A stretch of 64,000 nt of DNA from Pseudisothecium myosuroides (GCA_951799445.1 OX637294.1:18377452-18441451), one strand, 5' to 3'. Positions 1 to 13,977 are shown, counted from the stretch's first letter. A program made the numbers and translations. Notes: generated by a model not told the origin, from the letters alone.

Positions 1-315
1 TTGAAGGCTAAAACTTTGTGTTTTTCAATTTTTGTAATAAATCCTTTTCAAGGTAGAACCTACAAGATTTCAAACCTCAAGACTTCAACACTTTTAAAGG
101 TGTTGAAATTGAATCTACATTTGAATATGTAAGGTTGTAACCAATGTAGTGGAAAATATTTCACTTTGTTTTTCATCCAACTTTCAAAGTTTGATAACTC
201 ATAATCAACTTCCAAGTTCAAACCTCCATATCTCTTAAATTCTATATTCACAATATTTGAATATCTATGAGTTCCATCAATTTAGAATGGTGGGATGTAC
301 TTCATTGACTATTAA

Positions 316-319
316 ATAA

Positions 320-372
<53 letters not shown>
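316..372. repeat. (AAT)n microsatellite
   Basis: About 18 consecutive AAT units in AT-rich non-coding DNA. Nothing else is recognisable in bases 1-490. Confidence 0.95.
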
Positions 373-373
<1 letters not shown>

Positions 374-493
374 GTTGGTCTAAATACCATCATGAATGAA
401 TAGTATATTGGATAAAGAAAAGTTCAATTTTTTTATGCAAGGACCTTAAATGAAAACCATTATAGGGTGGACATTTTTTCTAAGGCATATATA

Positions 494-777
494 CTACCTC
501 CATTTGGAAATAGTAAATGTAGTAGAACTTCTCTAAGATGAACTTCTCTAAGGTGAACTTCTCTAAAGCAGTGCCGCCTCTCTACAGTGACGGAGTATTG
601 ATTGCCCAATCCCGCATTGCACCCAATTCTAGACATATACATCAAAGAAGTTCTTCGAGATTCTTGAGCATGGGGATTTGAGCCTAGTCTGGGAGCTATT
701 ACTTTAGAGAAGTTCTATTGTACATTCTTGGTGCAATCCCCACTAAGAATGAATATACTATTTCCAAACAGAGCAAG
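494..777. mobile_element. Stowaway-like MITE, 284 bp
   Basis: The left end reads CTACCTCCATTTGGAAATAG. The right end, reverse-complemented, reads CTTGCTCTGTTTGGAAATAG. Each end is flanked by TA (492-493 and 778-779), the target duplication of Tc1/mariner elements. The termini resemble the CTCCCTCCGT start of plant Stowaway MITEs. The interior has a short triplication of an AACTTCTCTAA motif (about 518-567) and no coding capacity. Family assignment is by terminus and TSD only. Confidence 0.6.
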
Positions 778-870
778 TAACATCCAAAGGCGATAACAAT
801 CAAAAGCCTTTACACACCCAAAGTTAGACAAAATATGGAAGGATGCAAGGACCTTGAGTGGCTAACTTAA

Positions 871-1592
871 CTCCTAATAATCCATGGAGGTTGTACTTTC
901 AAAATGGGCCAAAATTGTCAAGAACTTGAGCAATTTTTTTGCTCATTTTTTGTCAAGATCTAATAGAATGTAACCACAGGATCTTGAAGTTCATATTGAA
1001 AGTGAGTACCTCAAAAACATTCAAATTATTTGACCGCACAATTTAGGAGATATTTAAATTTGAGTCATTAGAAATACATAACAATGCATTTTGAAGGAAC
1101 ATATATTTGTGAGAATATTTTGAAATAATGTTTTTTTTTTGCTCAATGAAATATAAGAGAGTTGAAAATGTGCATGTAAAATTGCACAACATTCCAAAAA
1201 AATTTCAATTCATGGTGAAGCTTGCAATGCATGGTGGTCACTAAAATGAAAGTATTGTTTGTAAAAAATAAGAATATGACACTTGTCTTCTCCTTGAACT
1301 CCTTGGATCTGCCCTTTTCAAGGTGGATCTGCCCTTTTTGAGGTGGGTAAGTATCACATTGGTTGGCTGACCTCTTAGACCATGCCCAAACCAAACCCTC
1401 CCAAAATGAGTTGTAAATTATACTACACCATTTGACTTTGAAAAAATTCCACAAGCCGGAATTTAAGTTGGAATTTGATGAAACTACCGCCATTGAATTC
1501 ATAACGCAGTCTATTTTTTGAAAATATTTTTAATTTGAAAAAAAAAATCAAAATTTGAGAATGAACAGTTCAAAAAAGAGGGGCAACAACCT
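871..1592 (+). mobile_element. Family-B TTAA-type element, 3'-truncated copy
   Basis: It begins directly after TTAA (867-870) with CTCCTAATAATCC. It is similar over most of its length to 20544-20960 and 23040-23370, including the block with repeated CTGCCCTTTTTGAGGTGG (about 1310-1345) and the block AAAAAGAGGGGCAAC near 1574. The copy breaks off at about 1592, short of the terminal inverted repeat seen at 23384. The open frame at 1143-1502 inside it has no recognisable protein and is probably fortuitous. Confidence 0.55.
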
Positions 1593-1770
1593 TCTATAGT
1601 TATAGGTGTTTATATAGGTACTTGTGCCTTAAACTCTTTCCATATTATAGTGTACCTATATTATAGGTACATATGTTATAAACACCTTCAAATGGTTGTA
1701 GATACACACCTACAACTAATAAGTTTAAGACTTGTAGGCTCACATCTTTGCGCTCGTGCACTAGCAGCAT

Positions 1771-1870
1771 TGAGTAACATGTAAAGGCATAACACCCAAA
1801 GGCCTTTACATGCCCAAGGGTAGACAAAAAAATGGAAGGATGCTGGGACCTTGAGTGGCTAACTTAACCC
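1771..1870. repeat. Direct repeat of 775-870
   Basis: About 100 bases here, containing ATGGAAGGATGCTGGGACC and GAGTGGCTAACTTAA, repeat 775-870 closely. Both copies end in TTAA followed by CTCCTAA or CCCCTAA, so both carry the start of a TTAA-type element at the same site. Bases 1600-1770 also match 8985-9070 in inverted orientation. Confidence 0.6.
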
Positions 1871-2950
1871 CTAAAGGACCATCAGGCCACTAGGTGGCTT
1901 TTACAACACTGTTTTTTGCACCCTGCAAGTCTTTTAGGGTTTAACAAAAGCTTTCAAGTCTGAACAACCGAGCAACCAATAGAGGTACAAATTCTCCTCC
2001 TCGGTCTCCCAAAGGCTGAATGTCACTCTCATATGAAACAACTGCATTGAATTACAGATTGATGAGCTCTCAATGGATTCGCGGACGGACAGCAAAGCTC
2101 TGTTGCATGTGACCAAAGCCCTTTTTGGTAGTCAAGTGGTTCCGATGGAATTCCTTTCGTCGCAGGCAATTGGTTGTGCGTGTACATCATTCACGCAATC
2201 TGATGTACTAGTGTTCTCACACGGAAATGGGATAAGGAAAGGTGAATCATGGCTCCATGCCAATGACACCTAAATGGAATTCTCACTTCACGTCACACCA
2301 TTCACGAGATGACATGTGGCACTTCTTTTAACAAAATTGATTTAATTTATGCCAAATTTGACCTTCATGTAGGGGTATGTGGGTTGGTCCTTTTGAGTGG
2401 ATTGTGGATAACTACATGTGAGAAAGTTTGGAAAGGCTTGATTCAGAAAGAGAGCAAGTACTACAGGTAGTAGAGCTGCCTATTTTTGTTTTGAATGTTT
2501 TTATTTATTTATTTATTTTTACCTTCTTCTTTTTTTCCTTTTTTTGTAAGTGAGCAAATTCATTATAACTATAGAGACAATTGAAAAGAGTAATTTATTG
2601 TGCACAAAACAAACTGTAAGCATAGTATGATTGACTTTAACTCTTAACTAAAGGATCCTATGGTTGAATTTGTTGAAAAATAAACATAGATGAAAATTTT
2701 AGCCTTTCTTTGGAGACAAATATTTTAAAGCAAATTTTGAGCCTCTAAATATATAAAAAATTTAGACTTTTACATACTTTTAGTGGTTTTTACTTTGGTT
2801 GTCCAAAGTCTAAAATTCAACATTTTTAATGTCAATTTTAACCCCCAAATTCCCAAGACCATTTATTTGTCAAAAAAACACTCAAAACAACCATTTTCAA
2901 TATAATCAATAAAAAATTGAAACAATTTTTTCTTTTGCATATTCAACTAA
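1871..2950. other. Non-coding, start of a TTAA-type element then AT-rich decay
   Basis: Begins CCCCTAAAGGACC after TTAA, like the family-A elements, but I could not find the matching right end. From about 2480 on it is low-complexity A/T sequence. No supported gene. Confidence 0.4.
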
Positions 2951-2959
2951 AGGATCTTG

Positions 2960-3500
<541 letters not shown>

Positions 3501-3844
3501 ACAAATGTTGCCAAAAACTGAGACCATTGGTATCTACTTGAACCTTAATTCCTAAATGCCTAAGGCCTTTTTAGAACTTATTAGAATTGAGCTTAGAATT
3601 TGCTCTAAATTGAACAAAAAAACAACATTTTGATAAGTTTGATAAGATTTTTTTGAATTGTAACTATACAAATTCAAACTAGAAATGTTAGAAATCACAT
3701 AGGAAAGAAAACACAACAATGTTACTTATTAATTCAAAGATTATAATCTTTAATCATAAGGGTGTTAAAATTGCAAAAGTAATTTCAAGTCTTTCAATCC
3801 TCTTTTCATATGTCAAATCTAAAAAATTGGTCACCAAAAAAATA

Positions 3845-4422
3845 CTCCCTCTGTCCCAAAATAAATCCAAGGTTTCTAAATATACTTGTTTCAAATTAAA
3901 TTCAACATTGGCTCTCCACAACTTAATGGACAACAATTGAAGCTAGTTTGAACACCCTGAAGCAGAAGAATCCGCAAATGTCGTGCTCCAAAGACTATAT
4001 AGCAATTGAATCCCTACAACAAGAATCAATCACAACTTCTAACCAACCAAAGGTGAAGAATTCATCCCAAAACTGTACAGAAACTGCTACTAACAAATCT
4101 CTTGTTGAGAATTTCCTTGAATTGAATCACAAGACATTGTCAAAATTGAATACAAAGGACATCAATGGTCGTCATTGCATCAACGTTGCTTGGAGAATGA
4201 TCAAAATAAATGTCACTGGAGCAGTTCCCCAAAGGGCAAAAATTTGTCACTTTTGTCGCCTATTTTCAACATTCGCCAATTCACTGCTAACTTCCATTCT
4301 TTCACATCTAGTGGGCTTTAGTAGAAGCTACATAACTATACAATTCCTTGAAAATAGGAGCAACTCACACGTTAATTTAGCCATTTTTAGGAAACCCTGG
4401 ATTTATTTCGGGACGGAGTGAG
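3845..4422. mobile_element. Stowaway-like element, 578 bp
   Basis: Left end CTCCCTCTGTCCCAAAATAA. Right end, reverse-complemented, CTCACTCCGTCCCGAAATAA. Flanking TA is present on both sides (3843-3844, 4423-4424). This is the hallmark terminus and TSD of plant Stowaway (Tc1/mariner-derived) elements, but the element is longer than a typical MITE. An open frame at 3948-4421 runs to the right end. It has no transposase motif that I can see, so I treat it as non-autonomous. Confidence 0.75.
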
Positions 4423-4424
4423 TA

Positions 4425-6150
4425 TGAGGTTAGAGGGCATAACATGCATAACTCCAATCAATTCATGGCTTCTCAAAATCTACTCTACAGTTATTTTTTT
4501 AAAATTAATTTCTAATCATTTCTAATAGCCTTCAAGCCTTGCAAATCAAGATTTGCAATGGACACCCTTGCTCAAATTTTTGAGTAGAAAAATCATAATC
4601 AATTGTTTTCAAAATCGGATTTTAAATCCTGAAATTAATTTTTCAAAAATATAAACTATTAAAAATAATAACATGGTAAGGCTTTATTTAACTTCAATGT
4701 ATTGTTGACACCAAAATTTGGTGCCTCAGGCATCTAGGGGTTATAGCATGGCCACCCAAGTGCATTAGAAATGATGTGTTAGAGTGGTTGCTGCAGGTGA
4801 AGCTCACCCCCTACCGTTGCAAGCTCTGACTCAACACCATTGCGCATTCAGGAACTACATGTCTGCTTGTGCTACATCTTCTTTGGCTATGAACTATTAT
4901 CTATTGTGGCGTAGAATGTTATTAGCATATTCAAACAAAGACTAACAACGGATTCTCCTCAATCTACGGTTTTGTGTCAACAAAAAGATCCTCAATTGTT
5001 GAGTGGCCGGTTCCTTTTTTGAAGTGGTCGCTTTGTTGGAAGAGCAACGGTGGGGTGCAAATTCCCCCGAGGGTCCACTAGGATGCGTTGCGGCCATGCC
5101 CAGTGCCATGCTCTTAAGAGTTCCACAAGGGGACTCTTGGGACTTTAGAGGTCAAGTGATTTTTTATGGCACTTCCAATGATAGTATTCCCGTTTACTAT
5201 TCCCATTGTAGTAAAAGTTAGCAATAGTATTTTTGCCTGGCCAAAATGCCAGGGTCTGTCATTGAGGAATGAGGGTGCTCTGCACTAGTAATAAGGTAGA
5301 TACACCCAAATGTGCTAGTGACTTTAAAGCGCCATCTTTACTATTTGTACATTTCCAAAGTCAGTTCTGTACCTATGTGGAAGAAACACTTTTAGAACTA
5401 AACTTTGTTCCTTAGGGCCTCCTGCCATGTGAACTGGGCCGGAAAAAAAAAGCATTAGGTGACAAGAAGTGAACACCGATTGTCTTGCCGGCCTCGGTGA
5501 GCGGAGAAGGAGAATTTCAAATTTCACCGATCATCGGTAGACAATCCCATTGGTCAAAATAGAACAATCTTGAAAGAATAAATATGTCGGGGATTCTTAC
5601 TCGATCTCTCCCCCACCCCCCAAGTGCACATGGCAGGGCAATTGCAAACTTTGTCCCTGTAGCTCCCATGTGAACTTCATAGGGCCGGCTCACATGGTAG
5701 GATACCCTTAATAACTTTTGCATACAATATCCAAATGCCACGTTCTCTTGTGCATTGGAACCTCCTTCACTTGCCAACAAAAACATATGAAAATCTGACC
5801 AATCTAATAATAGTAAGTAGGCTCAGTAGCAAAAAGTGGTGATTTTGGGTGTACCTATCTTATATGCACTGCTACACTACTAAACTCTGATTCTAGACCA
5901 AAAATAAATGATTCTCATTGGACCCTTAGGGCCTCCTTACATGTATCGGTGGGTGGGAGGAGTCAGCAGGGTCGAAATATAGAAAGCACTTTTATGCTGC
6001 TTCTACAGTGTGGAATACATCGGGATCGGTAGAACTCTCTCTCCTACTTCCATGATTGCCAATCATTGGTGGCACTGTTCTTATCTTTTAGTTGCTTTCT
6101 TTGCCCATCGGACTCATATGTAAGCTAGCCCTTATTTTTGGACGAAGGGA
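4425..6150. other. Gene-free region with a possible ~0.6-kb inverted-repeat element
   Basis: No supported gene. Imperfect inverted repeats AAGGTAGATACACCCAAA (about 5293-5310) and TTTGGGTGTACCTATCTT (about 5846-5863) bracket a region of locally higher GC, suggesting a decayed TIR element. No clear target duplication was found. Confidence 0.35.
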
Positions 6151-6152
6151 AC

Positions 6153-6470
6153 ATAGGTAGCAACACCCATAACCATCACTGTACCTGTAACTATGACTTC
6201 TAAAATCTTGAAAAATTTGTGGAAGTAAATAGATGTGATTACAAGGATGTACTACATTTGAACATCAGACCCTAGTGTTGGTATTATGTGCATTTGTAGT
6301 TGGCTCTTTAAAAATTCATAACTTATTCTCACAATATCCAAATGATACATTTGAAAATGCACATGTGTTATTTTTCTCTTGCTAATAGGATCCTATAATT
6401 TGTTGGATGTTTATTCATAATAATCATGTTCAAAATCCTTATTTTGATGGTTATGGGTGCTGCTACCTTA
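6153..6470. mobile_element. TIR-bearing MITE, ~318 bp
   Basis: Inverted termini: AGGTAGCAACACCCATAACC at the left. At the right, 6443-6470 reverse-complements to AGGTAGCAGCACCCATAACC; about 24 of 27 bases match. No coding capacity. The target duplication is unclear, so the superfamily is not assigned. Confidence 0.55.
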
Positions 6471-7057
6471 ATAAGAAACACTAATTCAACATGACTGGAC
6501 TCTGGATATCAATGCCCAAATTGATGGATGGATCCGTCATGTGAATTGCTGCTGTAGCACCAGCAGCGACCCTGCCTTCAGTTTTTTTTTAATAGAAGTC
6601 GTATTTCTTAATTGGTGCACGAGTGTTGCGGCATCACATGCCGCCAGCATCATCTTTTTAACTTATAGACTGAAATGATGGGCTGCGGGATTCGACAATC
6701 ATTGCCATTGTGAACGATTCCCGCATCCTACTGCTACTTTGACACCACCATTTTTTTATGATTATTAGTGTGGGATCCTCCGACGGAAACGGACGGGGCA
6801 TTGGTGAAGATTCTGTACTGCACTACTGTACTGCTTTAACTTAACTTATCATCTGATGACTGGACTCGGTGTGCATGGTGAGTGGACTCCCACATTCGGC
6901 ACACTCTCCAACTCTGCCATTCCTTTTTGTCAACACTGAAGCACAGATGATATCCTCCATTTCTTTTTGGCGAGATGCAGAAAGTGGAAGCGCGATCTTC
7001 GATGGAATGATGAAGATCTGTTACGTCCATGGGCAGGGACGAAGCATGCAACATATG

Positions 7058-7385
7058 CAAATCGAAAATATTCAGACAATCGAAACTTCGAAAGGATGTA
7101 CGTACGGTTTAGATCGAGAAATGAAACAGTACCGTTTGAAGATTCTAATAAAAAATATTCATACAATCAAAACTTCAAAAGGATGTATGGCTTAGATCGA
7201 GAAAAGAAAGTACCGGCGAGAAGATTTTGTACGCATGCCTTGTAATTTCATCCACTTGCATGTGTGCAAATGAAAAATATTTATACAATCAAAACTTCCA
7301 AAAGTATGTGTATACGGTCATCTTCAAGAAAAGAAAGTACCGTTGAGAAGATTTTGCAGGCATGCCTTGTAATTTCATCCACTCG
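7058..7385. repeat. Degenerate tandem repeat, three units
   Basis: The motif AAATATTCAKACAATCRAAAC recurs at about 7065, 7156 and 7275 with spacing of roughly 91 and 119 bases. Each is followed by a GATCGAGAAA-type block and an AGTACCG block. Units 2 and 3 end in the same CATGCCTTGTAATTTCATCC tail. Non-coding. Confidence 0.6.
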
Positions 7386-8980
7386 TACAAGGTGAAATAT
7401 AGGTTTGAATATTCTCTTGTGAAGGTCCTCACCTCATCCTTTAAGTTATAGAAGTACAAGAAGCTCGGTTCTTACAAGAGGCCCACAAAGATATCAAATT
7501 GGTGGGTGCCTACGTGAGTTTGTTGTTGAATCAAACCGCTCTGAGAGTCCTTGATATGAAAGGGAATTGTAGAGCTTTGTAGTTAAGGAAAAATCTAAAT
7601 CTAAAATTTTTTTTTTTCCAATTTTTTTTCCCTTCCATATCTAGATGGATTAATTTGATTCCTTCTATAAAAGTATGACACAACAAATGATCACATCCCT
7701 AAAGAAATAGACAAAAAATTATTTTTCCAACATTTGAAGATGTAACTCGTACAAAAAGTTCTTCAAAATAATCATGAACCACCTAGTGGACACAAAGATC
7801 TTTACGTGTAGAAGACGTCATTTTTCACCAGAGCTAGTCATATTAGTTATTTTTTGATTCTATATGGTATATAGTACCAAAATAAAACTATATACATTTG
7901 CAATGTATTTTAGCCTTTGTAGCCTTTGTATTCTTAAAATTTGGTTGTTGAAATATAAGCAAAGAGCAACTAGAGTTGAGCATTGAGCAATTCTAGAAAT
8001 TAAAGCTTGTGAAAAATTGGAAACCATCCACCATAAGATGCCTATATCCATGGTTTAGGATAAAAATTATATGGCTATAAATGCTTCTACAAAGGATGAA
8101 TGGGGATGAATAGATTTGGATGGATTTTTTTGGAATTAACTTTGCTAGATCAAATACATCTATCATTCATTGCATTTGATGAAAAAGGTTTTGGATGATT
8201 GCTGGATGGGACAGAAAACCTAGTCATATGCCACTTACAAAGCATAGTTCTAGGTGTTAATTTAAGCACCTTTTGTATTTTGAAAATGCTAAAGCTCAAT
8301 AGAATCAAAATATTTTTTGAAAATTAGGCCATAACATTAAAAAGTATATCAAATTTAAGATTTTATTACACTTTAGTCCTCTAGACTCTAGTTTATGAAA
8401 TTGAACATTTTCTTTTTAGAATGTAATCATAATCTATTTCTTCTACTAAGGTAAATCTAAAAATAAATATTTCTTAATAAATATATTTATAATTTTATTC
8501 ACATTTAAAAAAATAAAAATCTCTAAGACCTCTATTGATGTAAGATGCACACTCTATATTAATTTTGTATCCAAAAAAAATATTTTTTTCAACAAAAAAT
8601 ATGTTTGAAATTCAAAAGTGCAATCCCCATGTCATTTAAACATGTAAAAATGTTTTTTTACATATCAAAAATAAAAAAATATTCATTGAGATTAATATAT
8701 GAATATTTAAATACATAGAAAAAAATTCTGATGAAACTAACAAATAATTTGAATGAAATGGTTCATCAAGAGTTTTTCAAATGACATCCAAAATAAATTA
8801 AAGGAGAATCCTTTGGCGCCAAGAAATGTTTCTTCGGATTTGAGGCAAACCTTCTTTTGGCTTTGAAGGACCTTCACCATGAACCAAAAGACTTTCTAAT
8901 GATAAATCTAAGATAATTGAGGAAAATTATCTAGTCAACTTAGTAAGGTTCCTAGGATCTGAGCAACGATGCTAGTGAGT
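7386..8980. other. AT-rich, no recognisable feature
   Basis: Low-complexity A/T-rich DNA with homopolymer tracts. Open frames are short and show no protein family. Confidence 0.5.
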
Positions 8981-8984
8981 GAGC

Positions 8985-9215
8985 GTAGAGATGTGAGCCT
9001 ACAAGTCTTGAACCTAGTTGTAGGTATACATCTACATCCATTTGAAGGTGTTTATAACACATGTACCAATAACATAGATATACTATAACATAGAAAGAGT
9101 CTGTAACATAGGTACCTATAACATAGACACCTATAACATGGAAATAGTCTATAACATAGGTACCTATAACATAGACACCTATAACTATAAAAGGTGTCTA
9201 TAATATAGACTTCTA
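8985..9215. repeat. CTATAACATAG minisatellite and inverted copy of 1600-1770
   Basis: Bases 8985-9070 are the inverted counterpart of 1650-1770. Bases 9070-9215 are a short-period tandem array of CTATAACATAGGTAC / CTATAACATAGACAC units. Confidence 0.65.
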
Positions 9216-10071
9216 GCCTCATGGGCTCATAGATTCTATGCTTGCATGCTAGCACTCCATGGATCCGCGAGACCTCTCTATGACACCAAAAGTCTCTATA
9301 ATGACAAACCAAAATATTTAAGGGAGTCTTTGACACCAAAGAAGGGTTCCTCGGCAACGAGAAGCCTTTCTTTGGCTTGCAGGGAGTGTCACATAGATCT
9401 AAAAAAATTCAAATGGCCCCCCAAGAAATTTAAGGGAGATTAGCTTGGCACCAACAATCATGAACCACTTTATCTCGAGGTTCAATGAACCACTTCATTT
9501 GGAGTACATTTTTGGTTTAAGATAAAATGAACAAACAATGTAAGGTTTGTTTTCAATTATATAAGTCCCAATTCATTTGGAAAAAAAAGATGTGTGTTTA
9601 TAATCATGAAGCTTCTTTCCATGATCATCTTCTACAACAAAATCCAATCACATATCTTTTGTGTATCTTTCTAATTTATTGAATACTGAACAAATTTCTA
9701 TATTGTGAAGACATTTTTTATACTGTTCCTCAATTTTTTGATAACAGTAATATGCATACAAATCTAAAGTCAAACTCCTATATACAGTGAAGCATTTTGA
9801 GATTTTAGAAATTCAAATCATAATTTGATTAGTACAAGATGTGCGCACAATTCTTAACTACATCAAAACTTCATTCTTTACCACCTATTTGCAAATGGAG
9901 TTGTGAAGGAGGAAATAATACTATCTGATGAATGACTTTTGAGTTGTGAAGGAGGAAACAATACTATCTGATGAATGACTTTTGAGTGGTATATGGCTAT
10001 CTAATGAATCAAATTGTATGTGCTGATTTTTTTGAGTGGTATATGACTCAGTATGCCACATCACTATAAGA

Positions 10072-10252
10072 GAAAGGGGTGTTTTAAGTAGTGTCCTAGA
10101 CATCACGTCTTTTAAGTAACATCTTTTAAGTAAGTTTTTAAGTAAAATTTTACTAAAAAGATTGTCTTTTTAGTAAAATTTTACTTAAAAGACGTTACTT
10201 AAAAGACGTGATGTCTAAGACACTACTTAAAACACCCCTTTCTCTTGTAGTG
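10072..10252. mobile_element. CACTA-type foldback MITE, copy 1 (181 bp)
   Basis: Nearly the whole element is one long palindrome. It starts CACTATAAGAGAAAGGGGTG and ends with the complement CACCCCTTTCTCTTGTAGTG. It is flanked by a 3-bp duplication, CAT (10069-10071 and 10253-10255). CACTA termini with a 3-bp TSD are diagnostic of En/Spm-CACTA elements. A second copy lies at 40364-40552. Confidence 0.85.
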
Positions 10253-10902
10253 CATGTAGCATCTAAAGTCAATCAATTCATTCTTGTGGAATTTTTGAGA
10301 TCCACATAGTCCATGTGGCAAGACAAGAGAGGTCAAAAATCATTTAATTTTTTATAGATTACATACAAAACTTGTACATAGTACAAAATCCCAAAATTTG
10401 TACGGAGTACAAATATAAGATTCAAAGAGAAAGACTGTTATAACAATCAAGATTGCTTAAAGGCTCATGAATGAATATTTCAAGTTCCACTGATGTTGAC
10501 TATAGAGATCACCTTTTGAACTTGTCTCAAGAAGAGGGCCTCCATCAAAAGTAGTCTTTTTCTTTGTCAATTGTTTTGCATTTTCAATATCATTGATGAA
10601 TATATATTCATGCTTTTCACCCTCTTGCGCCTCATTCAAATCTACAGCAAGCTACTATTGATCCAAATTACATAAGAAGGAACCAAAGTTTGTATCTCGA
10701 AAAAAAATTGCAATACATCATCTGTTTCAAGGATGTCTAGGCAGGTAATGCACTTCCACATCAATGCTACCTTAATGTACTCCACCCCCACCCATGTGGC
10801 ACTATCCAAGGAACATTAGGGATGTAGATACCAGACTTGAACATTTGGAGGATGACTAAGCTTACAAGAAGGGTACTTCTAAGTTGGTCGTGCATTTTAA
10901 AT

Positions 10903-11165
10903 CTACAAAATGTTGCACGCATTTCCATCAAGTTTTTTTGATGTGAGAACAACCTTATATTTTGCAAATGAGGTGCCGTACTTCACGTACTCTGCAATTC
11001 CTTCTTCAACTTGCTTATCAACCACAATTTTGTGAATACCTTCAAAATAGTCATCACCTTTGTTATTCATGCAATACCCATGCATTTCAATATATGTGTG
11101 TATGCCCATGCCACGCAATATCTTTGTGAGGATGTGGTGGCCAAGTAGCCCTAGCTTTGTAGCAT
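10903..11165 (-). pseudogene. Coding-looking segment of unknown origin
   Basis: On the minus strand a frame stays open for about 85 codons, with a balanced amino-acid composition that stands out from the surrounding low-complexity frames (for example IVVDKQVEEGIAEYVKYG). It closes at 10903. I recognise no family and see no clear partner exons, so this may be a gene or transposon relic. Confidence 0.25.
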
Positions 11166-11169
11166 CCCA

Positions 11170-13970
11170 CCCCGAGTACTTTTCACAAGTTTTAAAACTA
11201 CAACAAGGGGTTTGGATACAATCCTGAATACACCTTGTAAATAAAGTCTTGACAAAGTACTACCTCTTTCAATAGAAAACAAGCCTAAAATACATTAATT
11301 TTCAATGAAATCCTCTACTTTTTGTAGTAAGTCAATGCATACATCAAAATTCCTTATGGCAACTATGTAGCTGCACTCCTGACCTTGGTTCTTGCTAATA
11401 CTCTCTTCTTTCCAATTGGTCTTTGTGTTTATTTTGATGGGGATTTACACAAGGGGGCTTCTTCAATGGAATGGTTGTAGGGGTTGTAATAGCTTCTTTT
11501 AGTTCTACTACTTCTATTGGAAGGAATCACTTTGAAGGCACGGGCTTCCTCACACAAGGGGGATTCTTCACTAGAGTTTCTATAGGTGTTGTTAAAACCT
11601 CTTGGGAAACCTCTTTTGGCTCTATATTTAACCCTATTTTCTTTTGCTTGTAAGCAACTATTTTGATACACTTTAACATTGCCCATACACAATTATCCAA
11701 TAAAAATATAGACATTAAAATCCAATATTCAAACCCTAATAAATCCCGAAGAAGGGTGTTGCAATAGTCTACCTATCAATATGTATTAATTCTATACAAT
11801 CATTTACAATTAGAATAGGTTTTTAATCATGTCGCTTAGTAGTGCCACCTTCTTGATCCGCTCCAATTGCCCTCTCTTCCTCTTGTCCCTCATTACACTT
11901 GCAGTGTTTTGTTTCATTATTTGCCCTTTCTCTTTGTAAATTCCTTCTTATGATCTTGTTTGTTGTCTATGTCTTTGCTTTCTCACTTGCACTCCTTTCT
12001 TCTCTAGTAGAATTTTTTGTACGGCTACTACGTCCATTACAAAGGCACAAAATTGGCATTGTAGATGCACAGGAAGGTTTTTTCCACTAAAAGTGGTAAA
12101 ATTGAAGGTTTATCAATGTTGGTATAAGTAGAGGAAGAAGCGTGTGAGGTGTTGACTCCACTCTAAAGGGTGAACTCACGGAGCTTGCAATATGATGATT
12201 GATTTGCTAGAAATTTGAGTTTTTTATTTCTTAAATTTCTTTTTTTTGGTTTTGGATGTCTCGTATAGTGAGAAAAAAAATCCTAAATTTGGAAAAATGG
12301 TTTCATCTATTTCAATGCACATATTTTTCTAAGCACATGGTGACGACACGTGGCATCATGATTATGTATATTAATTAATGGATGGATGTGAGCATTTTAT
12401 TTCTATCCTTGAGATAGAACAAGCACAACTAGGTTTTTTGTATTTTCGATGTAAAGTTCCTACGGCGGATGTCTAAGTCTTGTCCACTATGCCTTCCAAG
12501 TATTGGACAATTCTTCTTTTGTTTTAAATCCTAAATGACCTAAGTGTAAACCTTAAGACAATGAAGTCAAAAGTTAGAAGTCTCAGTAGGTTTTGGCCAA
12601 TGTGGGCCAAAACTCTAGACCTTCAAATAAAAGTCAACCAAAATCTAGGATCTAATTAGCCTTAGTTGTAGATCATTTCATGCCCTTTCTAAATGATTAA
12701 ATACTTCCTAATCTCAATTTTCTACCAAAAGTTACCCGTGAATGAAGTTTTAGCTTTAAATTGTCCAGTCAAACTTCATCCATCAATTTCTACTATTCTA
12801 TTGATCCAAATTCACTTTTGATTTTGGGATTTGGTTTTGAGTTTATTCTAGCTTGTGAGCCTATTTCAATTTTATATGAATTGGAAGGATGATTGTTACC
12901 TTCATCCAAAGCTAAACTTGTTCCAGACCAGAGTTTCATCCTACTCTATTTTTTTTATTTCTATTCTATTATTTAAGTGTAAACAAATTATGGAATCTTC
13001 TAACTATTTCTTAAATGAATCTAAATTCAAATTGTTCCTTAGTTGTCTTCAAAAGATTCTCATTGATCTTCTACTCACCACTTTAATAGTTAATCTTAGC
13101 TAATTAATTTTTAGATTTGTAAAAAATTTAGTTTGTAAAGCCTAAAATTAACTTTGAAGAATGTTGAGACACTTAAAATTTGGACTTTCCTAGAGAAAGT
13201 TATAAATGGATGAAGTTTGGCTACTAATTGGCATTCTAAAACTTCATCCATTGTTTCTACTCTAATTTGACTTTTTCCTTAGATTTTGACTTCTAACTTG
13301 AATCTAGACTCTAATATTCCTTTTTGACTTCCCTTGGATGATTTCTACTACTTTTCATCCAAAATTAACTTCTAACTTCATCTACTCATATCTTCTTTGA
13401 TTTTTAATCTATTTTTAGAATTTTATATGTTTGGAAAGATCTAGAAATTAACTACTCACTTCTAAATTCAAAGTGAATTTTTGGCAAGTTTCTAAAGGTT
13501 TGGATTGACCATTTAGCTTTCAACTAAAATTAATAGTAAAAAATCCTTTGGGAAACAAAGTTTAGGCATATACTTCTAATTTAGTTGATATAATGGTCCC
13601 ATTTTCATTGATCGTTATCATGATTTCTTCCTAGGATCTGTTGAAATCCATCTTGTTGGTTGTTTTTTGACTTTTGCACATTGTTTGTACAACGGTTATA
13701 ATGGAATAAGGATGTTTGCAACTAATACTACCTTCTACTTCCAACCTATTTTTTTTTCTAATTTTTTTTTTTTAATTTTTTTAATTTTGAGATATTTTGA
13801 AGACCAACCTATTGACTTCTATCATACCTAATTGCTTGCTAATTGTCTGAAGAATCAAACAAAAAGTAATGATATGGGTTGAATATTAACTTCTTCTCAG
13901 TATATGGGTTATATCTAAGTCGTGGCATCTCGAAAGGTCAACTACTCTTTGTTTTTGGCTTTTCTTTCTT
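11170..13970. other. AT-rich, no recognisable feature
   Basis: No supported gene, RNA or element boundary. Only short open frames and simple-sequence tracts. Confidence 0.45.
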
Positions 13971-13977
13971 TCCCTAA

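Noticed and set aside
1143..1502. 119-codon minus-strand frame
   Set aside because: It lies wholly inside a family-B repeat and the related copy at 23040-23370 does not keep it open.
3948..4421. 157-codon frame in the Stowaway-like element as a transposase
   Set aside because: No DDE/DDD motif or helix-turn-helix visible, and it runs into the terminal repeat.
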